Shown here one piece after another: positions 9,458 to 20,300 of a DNA stretch of 64,000 bases. Every line of letters begins with the position of its first letter. The first letter of the stretch is position 1. Below the pieces are notes generated by a model, which made no database searches, was not told where the DNA came from, and worked only from the letters and a program-made list of their open reading frames with translations. Position numbers and translations under genes: made by a program. Source of the stretch: Nonlabens sp. Hel1_33_55 (GTDB lineage Bacteria > Bacteroidota > Bacteroidia > Flavobacteriales > Flavobacteriaceae); NCBI RefSeq assembly GCF_900101765.1, contig NZ_LT627735.1:2883501-2947500 (forward strand), read 5' to 3'.

Positions 9458-9828
9458 TGGAAGTTGATCAGTTACAAAACTATTGTTTGAATAAGAAGGG
9501 CACAACTGAAGAAATGCCTTTTGACAACGAGACGCTTGTGTTCAAGGTCATGGGCAAGATGTTCATGTTGTTGGGCCTTGGTCGATGGGAACGAGGCGAG
9601 CAAGCCATTAATGTCAAGTGCGATCCACAGACGGCTATTGAGCTGCGAGAGCAATTTGACGGTGTCGTGGTTGGCGCATTTCACATGAGCAAGAAACACT
9701 GGAATACTATTAGAGTCAATCAATCCATGCCAGATGTTGAGGTTTTTACATGGATCGATCACAGCTATGAGCTGGTGGTTTCTGGAATGACAAAAAAACT
9801 ACAAGCCGAATTAAAATTACTGGATTGA
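9457..9828 (+). CDS. MmcQ/YjbR family protein
   Basis: This 123-residue protein starts with GTG overlapping the preceding stop. The features KGTTEEMPFDNETLVFKVMGKMF, NVKCDP, GAFHMSKKHWNTI and a final helix define the MmcQ/YjbR family, which has a CyaY-like fold and is often proposed to bind DNA without firm proof. It is close to the usual full length of about 115-120 residues. The gene overlaps the following MutS-like gene by 4 bp. Confidence 0.88.
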   Translation: MEVDQLQNYCLNKKGTTEEMPFDNETLVFKVMGKMFMLLGLGRWERGEQAINVKCDPQTAIELREQFDGVVVGAFHMSKKHWNTIRVNQSMPDVEVFTWIDHSYELVVSGMTKKLQAELKLLD

Positions 9829-11594
9829 AAGAACTACTCTCTATTTATGAAGCGCGTGTTGAACGGTTTTCGCTTTCGCGAAAGCGATACAATCAGCAAC
9901 TACGCATCTCTGGTGTCGTTAGGTTATTAGTTTTTGTCGCCGCTGTCGCAGGGATATATTTTTTCTCAAATTCTTGGCAGATAGTTACCGTCTTTGTAAT
10001 CGCTGGAATAGCAGGTTTTCTGTTTCTTGTTGCTCGCCATGAGAACCTTAAAAAGACGCGTAATTATTACGATGCGTTACAGCAACTCAACGAGCAGGAA
10101 ATTGAAATAGGAAAAGGCAATTTTCATCATCTGGATGATGGTGCTCAATTCAATGATGACGATCACGATTACAGTCGCGATATCGATTTGTTTGGAATAG
10201 GATCGTTTTTTCAGTTTTTGAATAGAACGGCTTTAAAGGATGGAAAGCGATTGCTCGCTTCGAGGTTAATGGCAAATGACATTCACGACATTCCTAAACG
10301 TCAAGAAGCGCTTCAGGAATTGAGTAAAATGCTAGACTATAGGCAGGATTATCAAGCCACGGCTTCATTGCTGGATAATGATACGAAGCCTTCTGTGGTA
10401 AAAACGTGGATCAATGACTATAAAAACTTTGTACCACAGATATTTTCGTGGCTTGGATATGTTCAATTAGCAGTTTCCATAGTGATTGGTGTGCTGTATG
10501 CCATGGATGCGATAAGCGGCTGGTGGTTGTTGGGAATTTTCCTGATCGGACTCGTGATTTTCAGTAAATACGCCGCAAAAATTATTGAACTTAACAAGTA
10601 CATTTCTGAACTGGAAGAGTTTTTCACACAATATGGCAAGCTCATAGAACTCATCGAACAAGCCGATTTCAAAAGCGAGATTCTCCAAGAATTGAAAGCT
10701 AAAGTCATCACAGATGGCAAACCGGCTTCAAGTAGGTTGCATGATTTGGGTCGTGCTCTGGTTCGATTAGATCAGGGAAATAATCTTTTGGTTGGAATAT
10801 TTATTAACGCTTTTGCTTTATGGAATTTGAAGCAGGTTCATTCCATTGAACAATGGTTGACCGCCAATAAAAGTTACATAGCACCATGGCTAGATGCCGT
10901 TGCGGAGATGGATGCATTGAACTCGCTAGGGAATTTTGTCTATAATCATCCCAATTACATTTTCCCAGAAATACAATCTGGTGACTTTAAATTCAAGGCT
11001 ACGGAAGCTGTTCATCCATTATTGAATCCGCAGAAAGCTGTTGGAAATCCTATTGAAATAAAATCGGGTGAGTTTTTCATCATCACCGGCGCTAACATGG
11101 CTGGGAAAAGTACCTTTTTGCGAACTATTTCCATGTCTATCGTGATGGCAAATACTGGTTTGCCTATTTGTGCTAGCAATGCAAAATATGCGCCTATTAA
11201 ATTGATCACCAGTATGCGAACCAGCGATTCTTTGAAAGATGATGAGTCTTATTTCTTCAGCGAGTTGAAACGTTTGAAGTTTATTGTAGATAAGATGGAG
11301 CATGAAAAGTATTTCATAGTTCTTGATGAAATTCTCAAAGGAACAAACAGTGTCGATAAAGCTAGCGGTTCCAGAAAACTGATCGAGAAATTAACACTCA
11401 AGCAAGCAACGGGAATCATTGCAACACACGACCTAAGCCTTACAGATGTTGCCACAGAACACGAACACATCTCCAACTATTATTTTGATGCGCAGATCAT
11501 CGATGATGAATTATTCTTTGATTACACTTTTAAAAATGGTGTCGCAACTAATATGAATGCGAGTTTCTTGTTGAAGAAAATGGGGATTGTTTAG
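9825..11594 (+). CDS. Membrane-associated MutS-like ATPase
   Basis: The 589-residue protein starts with TTG overlapping the preceding stop. The C-terminal part is a MutS family ATPase domain: GANMAGKST (Walker A, about residues 422-430), SYFFSELKRLK, FIVLDEILKGTNS (Walker B and signature) and IATHDLSLTD. There is no mismatch-recognition domain. Instead the N-terminal half has two pairs of hydrophobic helices (about residues 30-68 and 207-245), which argues against classical mismatch repair. This membrane MutS-like type is common in Bacteroidota and its function is unknown. A palindrome copy near the start encodes LSRKR. It is the last gene of the hemW operon. Confidence 0.85.
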   Translation: MKELLSIYEARVERFSLSRKRYNQQLRISGVVRLLVFVAAVAGIYFFSNSWQIVTVFVIAGIAGFLFLVARHENLKKTRNYYDALQQLNEQEIEIGKGNFHHLDDGAQFNDDDHDYSRDIDLFGIGSFFQFLNRTALKDGKRLLASRLMANDIHDIPKRQEALQELSKMLDYRQDYQATASLLDNDTKPSVVKTWINDYKNFVPQIFSWLGYVQLAVSIVIGVLYAMDAISGWWLLGIFLIGLVIFSKYAAKIIELNKYISELEEFFTQYGKLIELIEQADFKSEILQELKAKVITDGKPASSRLHDLGRALVRLDQGNNLLVGIFINAFALWNLKQVHSIEQWLTANKSYIAPWLDAVAEMDALNSLGNFVYNHPNYIFPEIQSGDFKFKATEAVHPLLNPQKAVGNPIEIKSGEFFIITGANMAGKSTFLRTISMSIVMANTGLPICASNAKYAPIKLITSMRTSDSLKDDESYFFSELKRLKFIVDKMEHEKYFIVLDEILKGTNSVDKASGSRKLIEKLTLKQATGIIATHDLSLTDVATEHEHISNYYFDAQIIDDELFFDYTFKNGVATNMNASFLLKKMGIV

Positions 11595-11612
11595 ATGATT
11601 CATTTAAAAATT

Positions 11613-12041
11613 CTAATCAAAAAAGCCGTGATCATTTATTTTTTCCAGAAACTTTATTTCAATATTCTCATCACACTTTTTAGCTAGAGAATTAAAACTT
11701 GAAACATAATGCTTACTATCATTTTGGATTACAGAAATACCGTCATAACTAGTTGCTAACAATCGTTTTTCATATTTAATAGCAAAATGTGTTATGTCTG
11801 CTATGAAATTATCTCCTTCTTCGTCAAACATTTGATTTAGAATTTGAATAAAATTTCGAGTCAAACAAAAATTATAATGTGAGTTTTCAGATCGTTTTGG
11901 AATTGAATTTTTGTCAAACAATCTTTGAAAATATTCTTGACTCAAGATTTCGTTATAAAAACCATTAACGATAAATACAGAATTTACTGGTGCTTTGTTA
12001 AGTAATTCTCTCAGAATATCTATTTCAATGTCGTATTCCAA
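11613..12041 (-). CDS. Hypothetical protein
   Basis: This 142-residue protein is not recognised. It is AT-rich compared with its neighbours, has no signal peptide or membrane segment, and shows a mixed alpha/beta composition (FIADITHFAIKYEKRLLATSYDGISVIQ). It sits 14 bp beyond the end of mpl on the same strand and converges on the MutS-like gene. The codon use looks different from the flanking conserved genes, which suggests a recent addition. A real gene is likely from its length and position, but no function can be assigned. Confidence 0.6.
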   Translation of the reverse strand: MEYDIEIDILRELLNKAPVNSVFIVNGFYNEILSQEYFQRLFDKNSIPKRSENSHYNFCLTRNFIQILNQMFDEEGDNFIADITHFAIKYEKRLLATSYDGISVIQNDSKHYVSSFNSLAKKCDENIEIKFLEKINDHGFFD

Positions 12042-12055
12042 ACCTCATGATTTAT

Positions 12056-13408
12056 TTAAATCAATTTATCCAACTTCTCAAAATCAAGTCCGCCGTAGTT
12101 ACCGCTGCTCATCAATAGTAACACGGTATGAGCCAGTTTTTGCTCGTACAGCCAATCTTTAAACGCTGCAGGATCAGTCATCACAATCAAATCATCCTGA
12201 TTAAAGGCTTCCTTGATTTGATCTTTAGAAATAGGATCTAGACCCTTCAATTCTACAGCATCTGGACTATAAAAGACAACGGCAACATCAGCTGCATCAA
12301 GAGTATTTGCGTACTCCTTTAAAAATTCTGGGTTGAGACTTGAAAAGGTGTGTAGTTCTAGACAGGCTATGGTTTTGCGCTCGCTGTATTGTTCTGCAAC
12401 GGCGTTGGTGGTGGCTTCTACCTTACTGGGTGAATGGGCAAAATCTTTATAAATAACGCTTTTCTGATTTTCGGCGATTTTTTCTAGACGTTTGGAGGCT
12501 CCTTTGAAACTTGCAATGGCTTCATAAAAATCATCTTCATCAATTCCCATGTGTTGGCAAATCCATTTCGCGCCAGCAAGGTTGCTCAAATTATGTTTGC
12601 CAAAAATCTCAATTGGCATGTCACCTTCTGGTGTTTCTAGATAGGTTTTACCATTGTCCACCGTATGTTCCGGAACTTTATAAGCGTGTTTTCTGGTAGG
12701 TTTTATACTTGCTTCTGCTATGCGTTTCACTTCTGGATCTTCCTCGTTGTAAACCAGAATACTTCCGTTTTTCATGAGATCGACAAATTCTTCAAATTGT
12801 GCTACATAGTTTTCATAATCAGGAAATACATTGATATGATCCCAGGCGATACCAGAAATCAAAGCAATATTCGGCTGATATAAATGGAACTTGGGTCTGC
12901 GATCAATAGGGCTGGAGAGGTATTCATCACCTTCCAAGACCACAAATTCATTATCATCAGTCAAGTGCACCATAGTATCAAACCCTTCCAACTGTGCACC
13001 AACCATATAATCTACTTCTTTATCATGATAATGCATTACATGTAAAATCATGGATGTAATGGTTGTCTTACCATGCGATCCACCTATAACGACTCGCGTT
13101 TTATCCTTTGATTGTTCAAAAAGATATTCAGGATAGCTATAGATTTTTAAACCTAATTCTTGGGCTTTGAGAAGTTCTGGGTTGTCAGCTTTAGCATGCA
13201 TTCCTAGTATGACGGCATCTAGATCGCTGGTGATTTTCTCTGGAAACCAACCCATCTTTTTGGGCAGTAGTTTTTTCTTTTCTAGACGGCTTTTACTGGG
13301 TTCATAAATAGCATCGTCGCTACCGGTGACTTTATAACCTTTATGGTGAAGAGCAAGAGCAAGATTGTGCATGGCGCTGCCGCCTATCGCGATAAAATGT
13401 ACGCGCAT
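12056..13408 (-). CDS. mpl: UDP-MurNAc:tripeptide ligase Mpl
   Basis: Mpl re-attaches the recovered L-Ala-gamma-D-Glu-meso-DAP tripeptide to UDP-MurNAc in peptidoglycan recycling in the cytoplasm. The protein begins MRVHFIAIGGSAMHNLALAL, a Mur ligase N-terminal nucleotide-binding motif, followed by VIGGSHGKTTITSM (ATP-binding P-loop), EGDEYLSSPIDRRPKF and the C-terminal domain (FAHSPSKVEATTNAV). These, including IGGSAMHNLA, distinguish Mpl from MurC. Length (450 residues) is normal. The ATG at 13408 is chosen over one 21 bp upstream because Mur ligases start immediately before the glycine-rich motif. Confidence 0.92.
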   Translation of the reverse strand: MRVHFIAIGGSAMHNLALALHHKGYKVTGSDDAIYEPSKSRLEKKKLLPKKMGWFPEKITSDLDAVILGMHAKADNPELLKAQELGLKIYSYPEYLFEQSKDKTRVVIGGSHGKTTITSMILHVMHYHDKEVDYMVGAQLEGFDTMVHLTDDNEFVVLEGDEYLSSPIDRRPKFHLYQPNIALISGIAWDHINVFPDYENYVAQFEEFVDLMKNGSILVYNEEDPEVKRIAEASIKPTRKHAYKVPEHTVDNGKTYLETPEGDMPIEIFGKHNLSNLAGAKWICQHMGIDEDDFYEAIASFKGASKRLEKIAENQKSVIYKDFAHSPSKVEATTNAVAEQYSERKTIACLELHTFSSLNPEFLKEYANTLDAADVAVVFYSPDAVELKGLDPISKDQIKEAFNQDDLIVMTDPAAFKDWLYEQKLAHTVLLLMSSGNYGGLDFEKLDKLI

Positions 13409-13479
13409 AAAAATGGAATTTGAGGTCAAAAATAAGATTTTAACCGCGCAACCACTTTAGAATTTAAGATAGATAGCTA

Positions 13480-14217
13480 CTAAGAATTCAATTTCTTTAG
13501 CTCGGCTAGTAATTGAGCATCTTTATGAACCTCATAACCTTTTTTCAAAATCGCTTTAGCATCTGCTGGGCGATCCATTTTATCGGCATATAGACTAGCC
13601 AGTTTTATGTAAGTCAACGGTGAGCCACCTACTTTAATGGCATTTTTATAGGCTGTTTCTGCTTCAGAATATTCTTTGTCGTATTCATCAACATATCCGT
13701 AGGCCAAGTAACCGTCTACTGGTGAAATTTTCTTCAGTTGACCAGCATAACTGCGCGCGGTAGAAAAGGAACCGCCTATGATTCCTGGTAATTCTGTGTA
13801 TAACTGAACCAGCGCCCAGCGGCTGTCAATGTGTTTTGAATCAAGTTCTGCTGCTTTTTTAAGATGAAATTTAACATCGTCTAGCAAACCTAAAGCCTTG
13901 AATTTAGATGCATTTTTTGCCCACATTCCCATGGCGCCACCGTAGAAGAAATGGTATTCTGCTTTGGACTCATTTGTATCCAGCAATCGCTTGTAGATAC
14001 TTGTCGCGTTTTCAAATTGCTCAAGCTTCCCATAGGTCTGGCCTGTGTAACGCAATATTTTTTGGTCCTTTGGATTTTCCTTTAAAAGATCCAAGAATAT
14101 TGGTAATGCCGCTTTATAATTGGATTGTTTGTATAGCTGTTCCGCTTTCGCGAAAGCGGACTGCCCCAAAGCACTACCACACATAATAAGACCCAGAACA
14201 AGAAAAAGATTTTTCAT
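13480..14217 (-). CDS. Exported TPR-repeat protein
   Basis: The 245-residue protein has a signal peptide (MKNLFLVLGLIMCGSALGQS) and then tandem 34-residue helical repeats typical of TPR, for example KAEQLYKQSNYKAALPIFLDLLKENP and AETAYKNAIKVGGSPLTYIKLASLYA. TPR proteins scaffold protein interactions; the partner is unknown. It is probably periplasmic. A palindrome copy at 14143 encodes AFAKA at the start of the first repeat, directly after the signal peptide. The gene is divergent from the alpha-2-macroglobulin gene across a 110-bp gap. Confidence 0.82.
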   Translation of the reverse strand: MKNLFLVLGLIMCGSALGQSAFAKAEQLYKQSNYKAALPIFLDLLKENPKDQKILRYTGQTYGKLEQFENATSIYKRLLDTNESKAEYHFFYGGAMGMWAKNASKFKALGLLDDVKFHLKKAAELDSKHIDSRWALVQLYTELPGIIGGSFSTARSYAGQLKKISPVDGYLAYGYVDEYDKEYSEAETAYKNAIKVGGSPLTYIKLASLYADKMDRPADAKAILKKGYEVHKDAQLLAELKKLNS

Positions 14218-14327
14218 ATGCGGCTAAATTAGCAAAAAGGATACCAATGTGTAAACGGTACGAGAATTGGTAGTCTTAAGCCGTGACCTTCCATTATTTT
14301 GGTAACTTTATTTAATAGCTAACTATC

Positions 14328-17300
14328 ATGAAGCATTTTATCTTTCTCGCCGTTTTTTCTTTTTTTGGATTTCAAATGCTTACTGCTCAGGACTATACTG
14401 AGCAATGGCGAGAGCTCGAGACATTTGAAGCTGCAAACAAATTAGAAGACGCGCAGGTGATTCTGGATGACATCGCTTCTAAAGCCAAACGCAATAAAGA
14501 TGAAACGCAGCTGGTCAAGGTATTTATTTTCCAGTCTAAATTCTGGTTGGTAAAAGAAGAAGACGCGCAGAAAAAAGTCATCGCAGAACTCGATCAACGC
14601 ATCGCTTCCTCAAAATTCCCAGAGCGTAACATTTACTATTCTATTAAAGGTCAGCTTCTACAACAGTATCTAGATGAGAACAGATGGCGCATTAATGATA
14701 GAACCAATACAGAAGCTGGCGGAGATGATTTCATGGCTTGGGATCTTAAAACTTTTTACAGTGAAATCTCAGGTGTTTTTCAGAAGTCACTCGCAGACAG
14801 TGACAAACTTTCCAAAATCAATATCGCAGATTATGATGCGATCTTACAAATCAAACCACTAGGACGTGAATTGAGACCTAGTTTACTTGATGTGCTGGCC
14901 CATCATGCTTTAGATTTCTACAAAACGAGTGCTTACGGGATCACCATGCCACGCGATAATTTTACAGTGACTAAAGAGAATGGGTTCTTACCAACGGAAG
15001 AATTAATAAAATTAAAAAGACCAGCAAATGACACACTCTATTCCAGTTACGATGTCATCCAATTATATGCTACATTAGAGCAATTACATAAAAAGCGTAA
15101 TGAGATACCAGCTTATCTAGGTGCGGTTGATGAACGACTGGAATTTGTCAAAGATCAGGTGATAAATAATGAGGATTTGCCTCAACTAGTGAGCTTATAC
15201 AATAATCTGATCATTCAATATGCGGAAAATGGTGCCATAACTATGATCCAGCACAGTCTTGCAGAATATTATTTCCAGCGCTCAAATAATGCGGAAAATG
15301 ACAATAAGCTTGCCCACCGTCAACAAGCTATAAGTATTGCAAAGGCGGCGATAGAAAAACATCCAGAAACTTACGGAAGCTTGCAATGCACCCGATTGTT
15401 ATCTCAAATCTACCAGCCCAGTTTGAGTTCGCAATTGCAGTCTAATATTATTCCAAATAAACCTAGTCGTGGTGTGATTTCTTATCGCAATGCTACAGAC
15501 GCAACGGTGTATTACATCAAAGTCGCTCAGGATTACGATCAAAAGAAGGGCCTTCGCGATTCCATTCACAACGCTACTTTTCAAAAGGCATTGAAAGCGA
15601 ATTCTTTTGCTCATTTGGAAGTTGCTATGCTACCAAAAGGTGATGATACTTTTGATCATACCTATGAATATGCCATTCCAGGATTAGAGAAAGGGAAGTA
15701 CCTGGTCTTGATCAAACAAAAGAATCAAGTGAAGTTGAGTTCAGGGACTTTTATGGATGTTTCAAATCTTGCATTGAGCAATCATAGCACGGCTGGTAAT
15801 ACGGTATTCACTGCTACTGAAAGGGATACTGGTAAGCCTATGGAAGATGTAATTGTAAACATTTTCAATGATGAAGCTAGGACTGCTAATTATAGAGGGA
15901 AAACCAATAAAGACGGTCAGGTCTCTTTTTTACTGAATAATGAGTATTACAACCGCAAGGTAGAGGCTTCTAAAAATGGCGATACCCTTTCAACACGATT
16001 TTACAACAGCTACTATCGAGACAACTCCGCAGAAACTGAGAAGCAGGTAAAGGCGTTTATCTATTTGGATCGAGCTATATATAGACCAGGACAGAAAGTG
16101 TATTTCAAGTCCATTGTGGTAGAGAATGAGAATAATAGATCTCGAGTGCTTCCTAACGAATCATTTAAAGTAGTTGTAGAAGATGTCAACGGAAAAGAAA
16201 TTTTCACTCAAGAGCTAGTTACTAATGCCTATGGAAGCGTTAATGGTTCGTTCAACTTACCGTCTGAGGTACTGACAGGAGAATTTTCTATTTACTTAGA
16301 AAGCGATGAAGAAGGAAGTTATTGGGATAACGTTGATGACTATATGGACGGCGATATTTACTTTCAAGTAGAAGAATACAAACGCCCTAGATTTAAAACC
16401 GACTTCAAAGAAGTCACCGAAACTTATATTATAGGAGACAGCGTTAAAGTCACAGGTTTTGCAAAAGCATTACTAGGCAGCAACATTACAGATGCTCCTG
16501 TAGTATATACCGTGACACGTATCGCAAATGTTCCTTATTGGAAATACGGCTATATCCCAGTTGATCAACAGGTCATAGCAAACGACACCACCATCACAAA
16601 GGCAGACGGAACGTTTACGATACCATTTAAAGCATTGCCCGACTCTACACTCGTGGCTAAGGATATTGAATCCAACTACAACTACCGCATCGAGGCCAGC
16701 GTTACAGATATCAACGGAGAAACCAGAACGGCAGAAACTACAGTACGTGTGGGCTATAAACCTATAGAAGTTCAAATATCACGCAACGGGATGCTTACCG
16801 TGAAGAATAACGAGGTCCAAGTGATCGCCCGCAATCTGAATGGCAAACCAGTAAATGCCACCATCGAATTACAAATAAGAAGCAATATCAATAGCGATCA
16901 TGTCATCGTAGAAAGCGGCCTAGAAGAGGCAGAATTCCATGAGCTTAATTTACAAGAGTACCGCAACCAATTCCCGGTGGCAGAATTGCGCAAAGAAGAA
17001 AAAACAGAAGATTGGAAAAACACGCCCATCATCTTTAAAACCACCATTACTACAGATTCATTGACCACCATTAAAATTCCAATTACCCAGCAATGGAAAA
17101 ATGGGAATTACATCATTTATGCAAAAGCTGTGGAAGCAGGCAAGAATTTAAATCTAGATAACGAGAAGGGATTTGTAGAAGAAAAACAAGAAGCCCAAAT
17201 CTGGGCAAACAAAGACCTGCCAGCAACACCTTCCATCATCAGTCATGATGTGAGCGTTGATGGAGACCAGGCAATCGTAAACTTTTACACCAGTACAGAT

Positions 17301-20300
17301 GGAGTTTACATCTACCTGACCACTTACGATAGCAAACGGATATTAGAATCTAAATGGATCTATCTACCTAACGGTAAAACCACCATGAAATTTGCCATGG
17401 GTAAAGCGCTAGGTAAAGCATTAAAGTTTCAATATCACACCTACAAATACAATGATTTTAGATCTGGAAGTTTTGAGGCCACAAAACCAGTGAAACCCAC
17501 GCAGCAGTTTGCAATCACGACGCAGGCTTTCCGCAATAAACTGTACCCTGGAGAAAATGAAGAGTGGTCATTTACTATAAAAGATCAGGACAGCACCGGC
17601 ATGCAAGCAGAAGTTCTTGCCAGCATGTACGACAAGAGTCTGGACGAGTTTGCGAGCAGTTCATGGAGCGGTTTTAGTTTTTACAACCGCAACTATGACT
17701 TCTATCCATCCACGGCAAACGAATTGGCTGGAGCAACCACGGTTTATGTTTCTGCTGGATTGCCTTATGTTTCTGCGCCTTCTTTCTCGTTAGATAAAGA
17801 GCAGTTGAACTTATACGGCTTGACCTTCAAGAATTTTGAATATCGTTATAGAGATTATAAAAGAACGCTCTGGCGAAAGCTGACTCCAGTTGGACCTATT
17901 GCAGGTAAGATAGTTGGTAAGGTCACAGATGCATCCGGCTCACCTATTCTAGGGGCTTTAATTCTAATTAAAGGTACCAATATAGCAACTACAACTGATT
18001 TTGACGGAAATTATGTGATTGACGCCGAGCAAGGAGACTCTTTGGTAATCTCTTTCAGTGGTTATGACCCAGCAAGTATATTGGTTAAAGGAGCTGTTGA
18101 AAATATCTCACTTGAAACATCTTTAGATGCAGTTGTAGTTCAGGCATATAGAACTACAGCAAAGATTTCTTCACCAGCAGTTGAAGATCGTCCCAATGCT
18201 TCTGTTACCCAAAGGTTAGAAGGTCAAGTTGCAGGATTAAATGTTATCAGTGGTCAACCTGGCGCAAACACCTTGATTCAATTGCGAGGTGCTTCTTCTG
18301 TAAACGGAGATTCCGAGCCATTGATTATTGTAGACGGAGTTCCAATGACTGAAGCAGAATTTCGTGCAATTGACCCAAATAATGTTCAAGAAGTTGCCGT
18401 CCTTAAAGATGCAAATGCCACCTCCATTTATGGCAACCGTGGCGCCAACGGTGTGATTATTATCAGTACTAAAAAAGGGGTTTCCACGGCAGACATTGTG
18501 AATGAATACCTCGCACTTCAAAACGTACAGGTGCGCAAGAACCTCGATGAAACCGCTTTCTTCCTACCAGAACTCTATACAGACGAAAAAGGAAACTTAA
18601 AATTCAGTTTTACCTCGCCTGAGGCGTTGACGCAATGGAAGTTTAGATTGTTTGCGCACAACAAGCAGGCGCAAACGGCACAGTTTGAAGGAATGGTGCA
18701 AACGCAAAAGGAGCTGAGTCTCGTACCGAATCCGCCGCGATTCTTGAGGGAAACAGATACGATTAGATTCTCTACCAAAGTGGCAAACCTTTCCGGTAAA
18801 CCTATGAGCGGTAAGGCGACACTAAAATTATTTGATGCATTGACCATGCAACCTATTGATCAGGAATTAGGGAATGCGCAAAACATTCAATCTTTTGAGG
18901 CAGCAACTGGAGGAAATGCATCAGTAAACTGGACTTTCCATATTCCTAAAGGAACTCAGGCGGTAACGTACCGTGTTCTCGCTACATCAGGAAACTTCTC
19001 TGACGGTGAGGAAAATACGCTGCCAGTATTGACTAACAGGATGCTGGTGACTGAAAGCCGTGCGCTTTGGGTACGTGCCGGTGAAACGGAAAGCGTAACC
19101 CTAGACAAGTTGGCCAATAGTCCGTCCAGCACGAGAACCAATCACCAATTGACTTTTGAATACACCTCAAACCCGTCGTGGTATGCAATCCAGTCGTTGC
19201 CCTATTTGATGGAGTTTGAACACGAGTGCAGCGAGCAAACTTTTTCCAGATACTATTCGAATGCTGTTGCTGCCCACATTTTGAACAGCAATCCTAAAGT
19301 GAAAGAAGTCTTTGAAAGCTGGGCGGCAAACGATGTGCCCGCCAGCAACCTTGAGAAAAACGAAGAATTAAAAAGTGTCATTCTTGCTCACACACCATGG
19401 TTGCGCGATGCACAATCAGAAGCCGAAAAGCAAAAGCGTCTCGCTACCTTATTTGATCTCGCCAGAACCGCTCGCGAGAAAAAGAAAACCCTAGCAAAAC
19501 TGGAAGCGCAACAAATGGGCGATGGTGGATTCCCATGGTTTGCTGGTGGCCGTTTCAGTGAGTACATCACAAGACATATCGCAGCTGGAATAGGGCATTT
19601 AAATAAGCTGGAAATCAATGATGGTGACCGTCCACAGACAGATCGTATTTATGAAAATGCTATAAAAGCCTTGGATCGCTCCTGGGAAAAGAGCTTCAAC
19701 GAGTATTTGAAAACGAATAAAACGCTTGATAAATACATTTTTGGCGTGGATTACTGGCATTATCAATATGCCCGTAGTTTCATGAAGGATCAAAATCTTA
19801 CTGGAGTATTGAAGACTGGTCGTGAGTTCGCTTTCGCGAAAGCGGAAACCAATTTCTCTTCACAATCCATTTACCAGCAATTATTGATGTCTATAAGTCT
19901 AGAGCGCGCCGGCAATGGGATCCTTGCCGAAAAAATTGTGGAAGGTCTAAGACAAACTGCTGTAAACAGCCATGAAAACGGAATGTACTGGAAAGAAAAC
20001 GTGACGGGTTACAACTGGTATTCCAGTAATATTGAGACGCAAGCACTGGCGATAGAGACCTTTAGCGAGGTAGGAAACAATGATAAAAACGTGGAGGAAT
20101 TGAAAGTCTGGTTGTTGCAAAACAAACGCACCAACCGCTGGAAATCCACAAAAGCCACTGCAGATGCGACTTATGCATTATTGCTGCAAGGCAACCAATT
20201 GCTGGACGTACAGGAAAGCAATGTCATAAAATGGGGTGACAAAGCGATCCCAGAATCGCTGATGGCAGATGTGAAGAAAGAAGCTGGAACCGGATATTTC

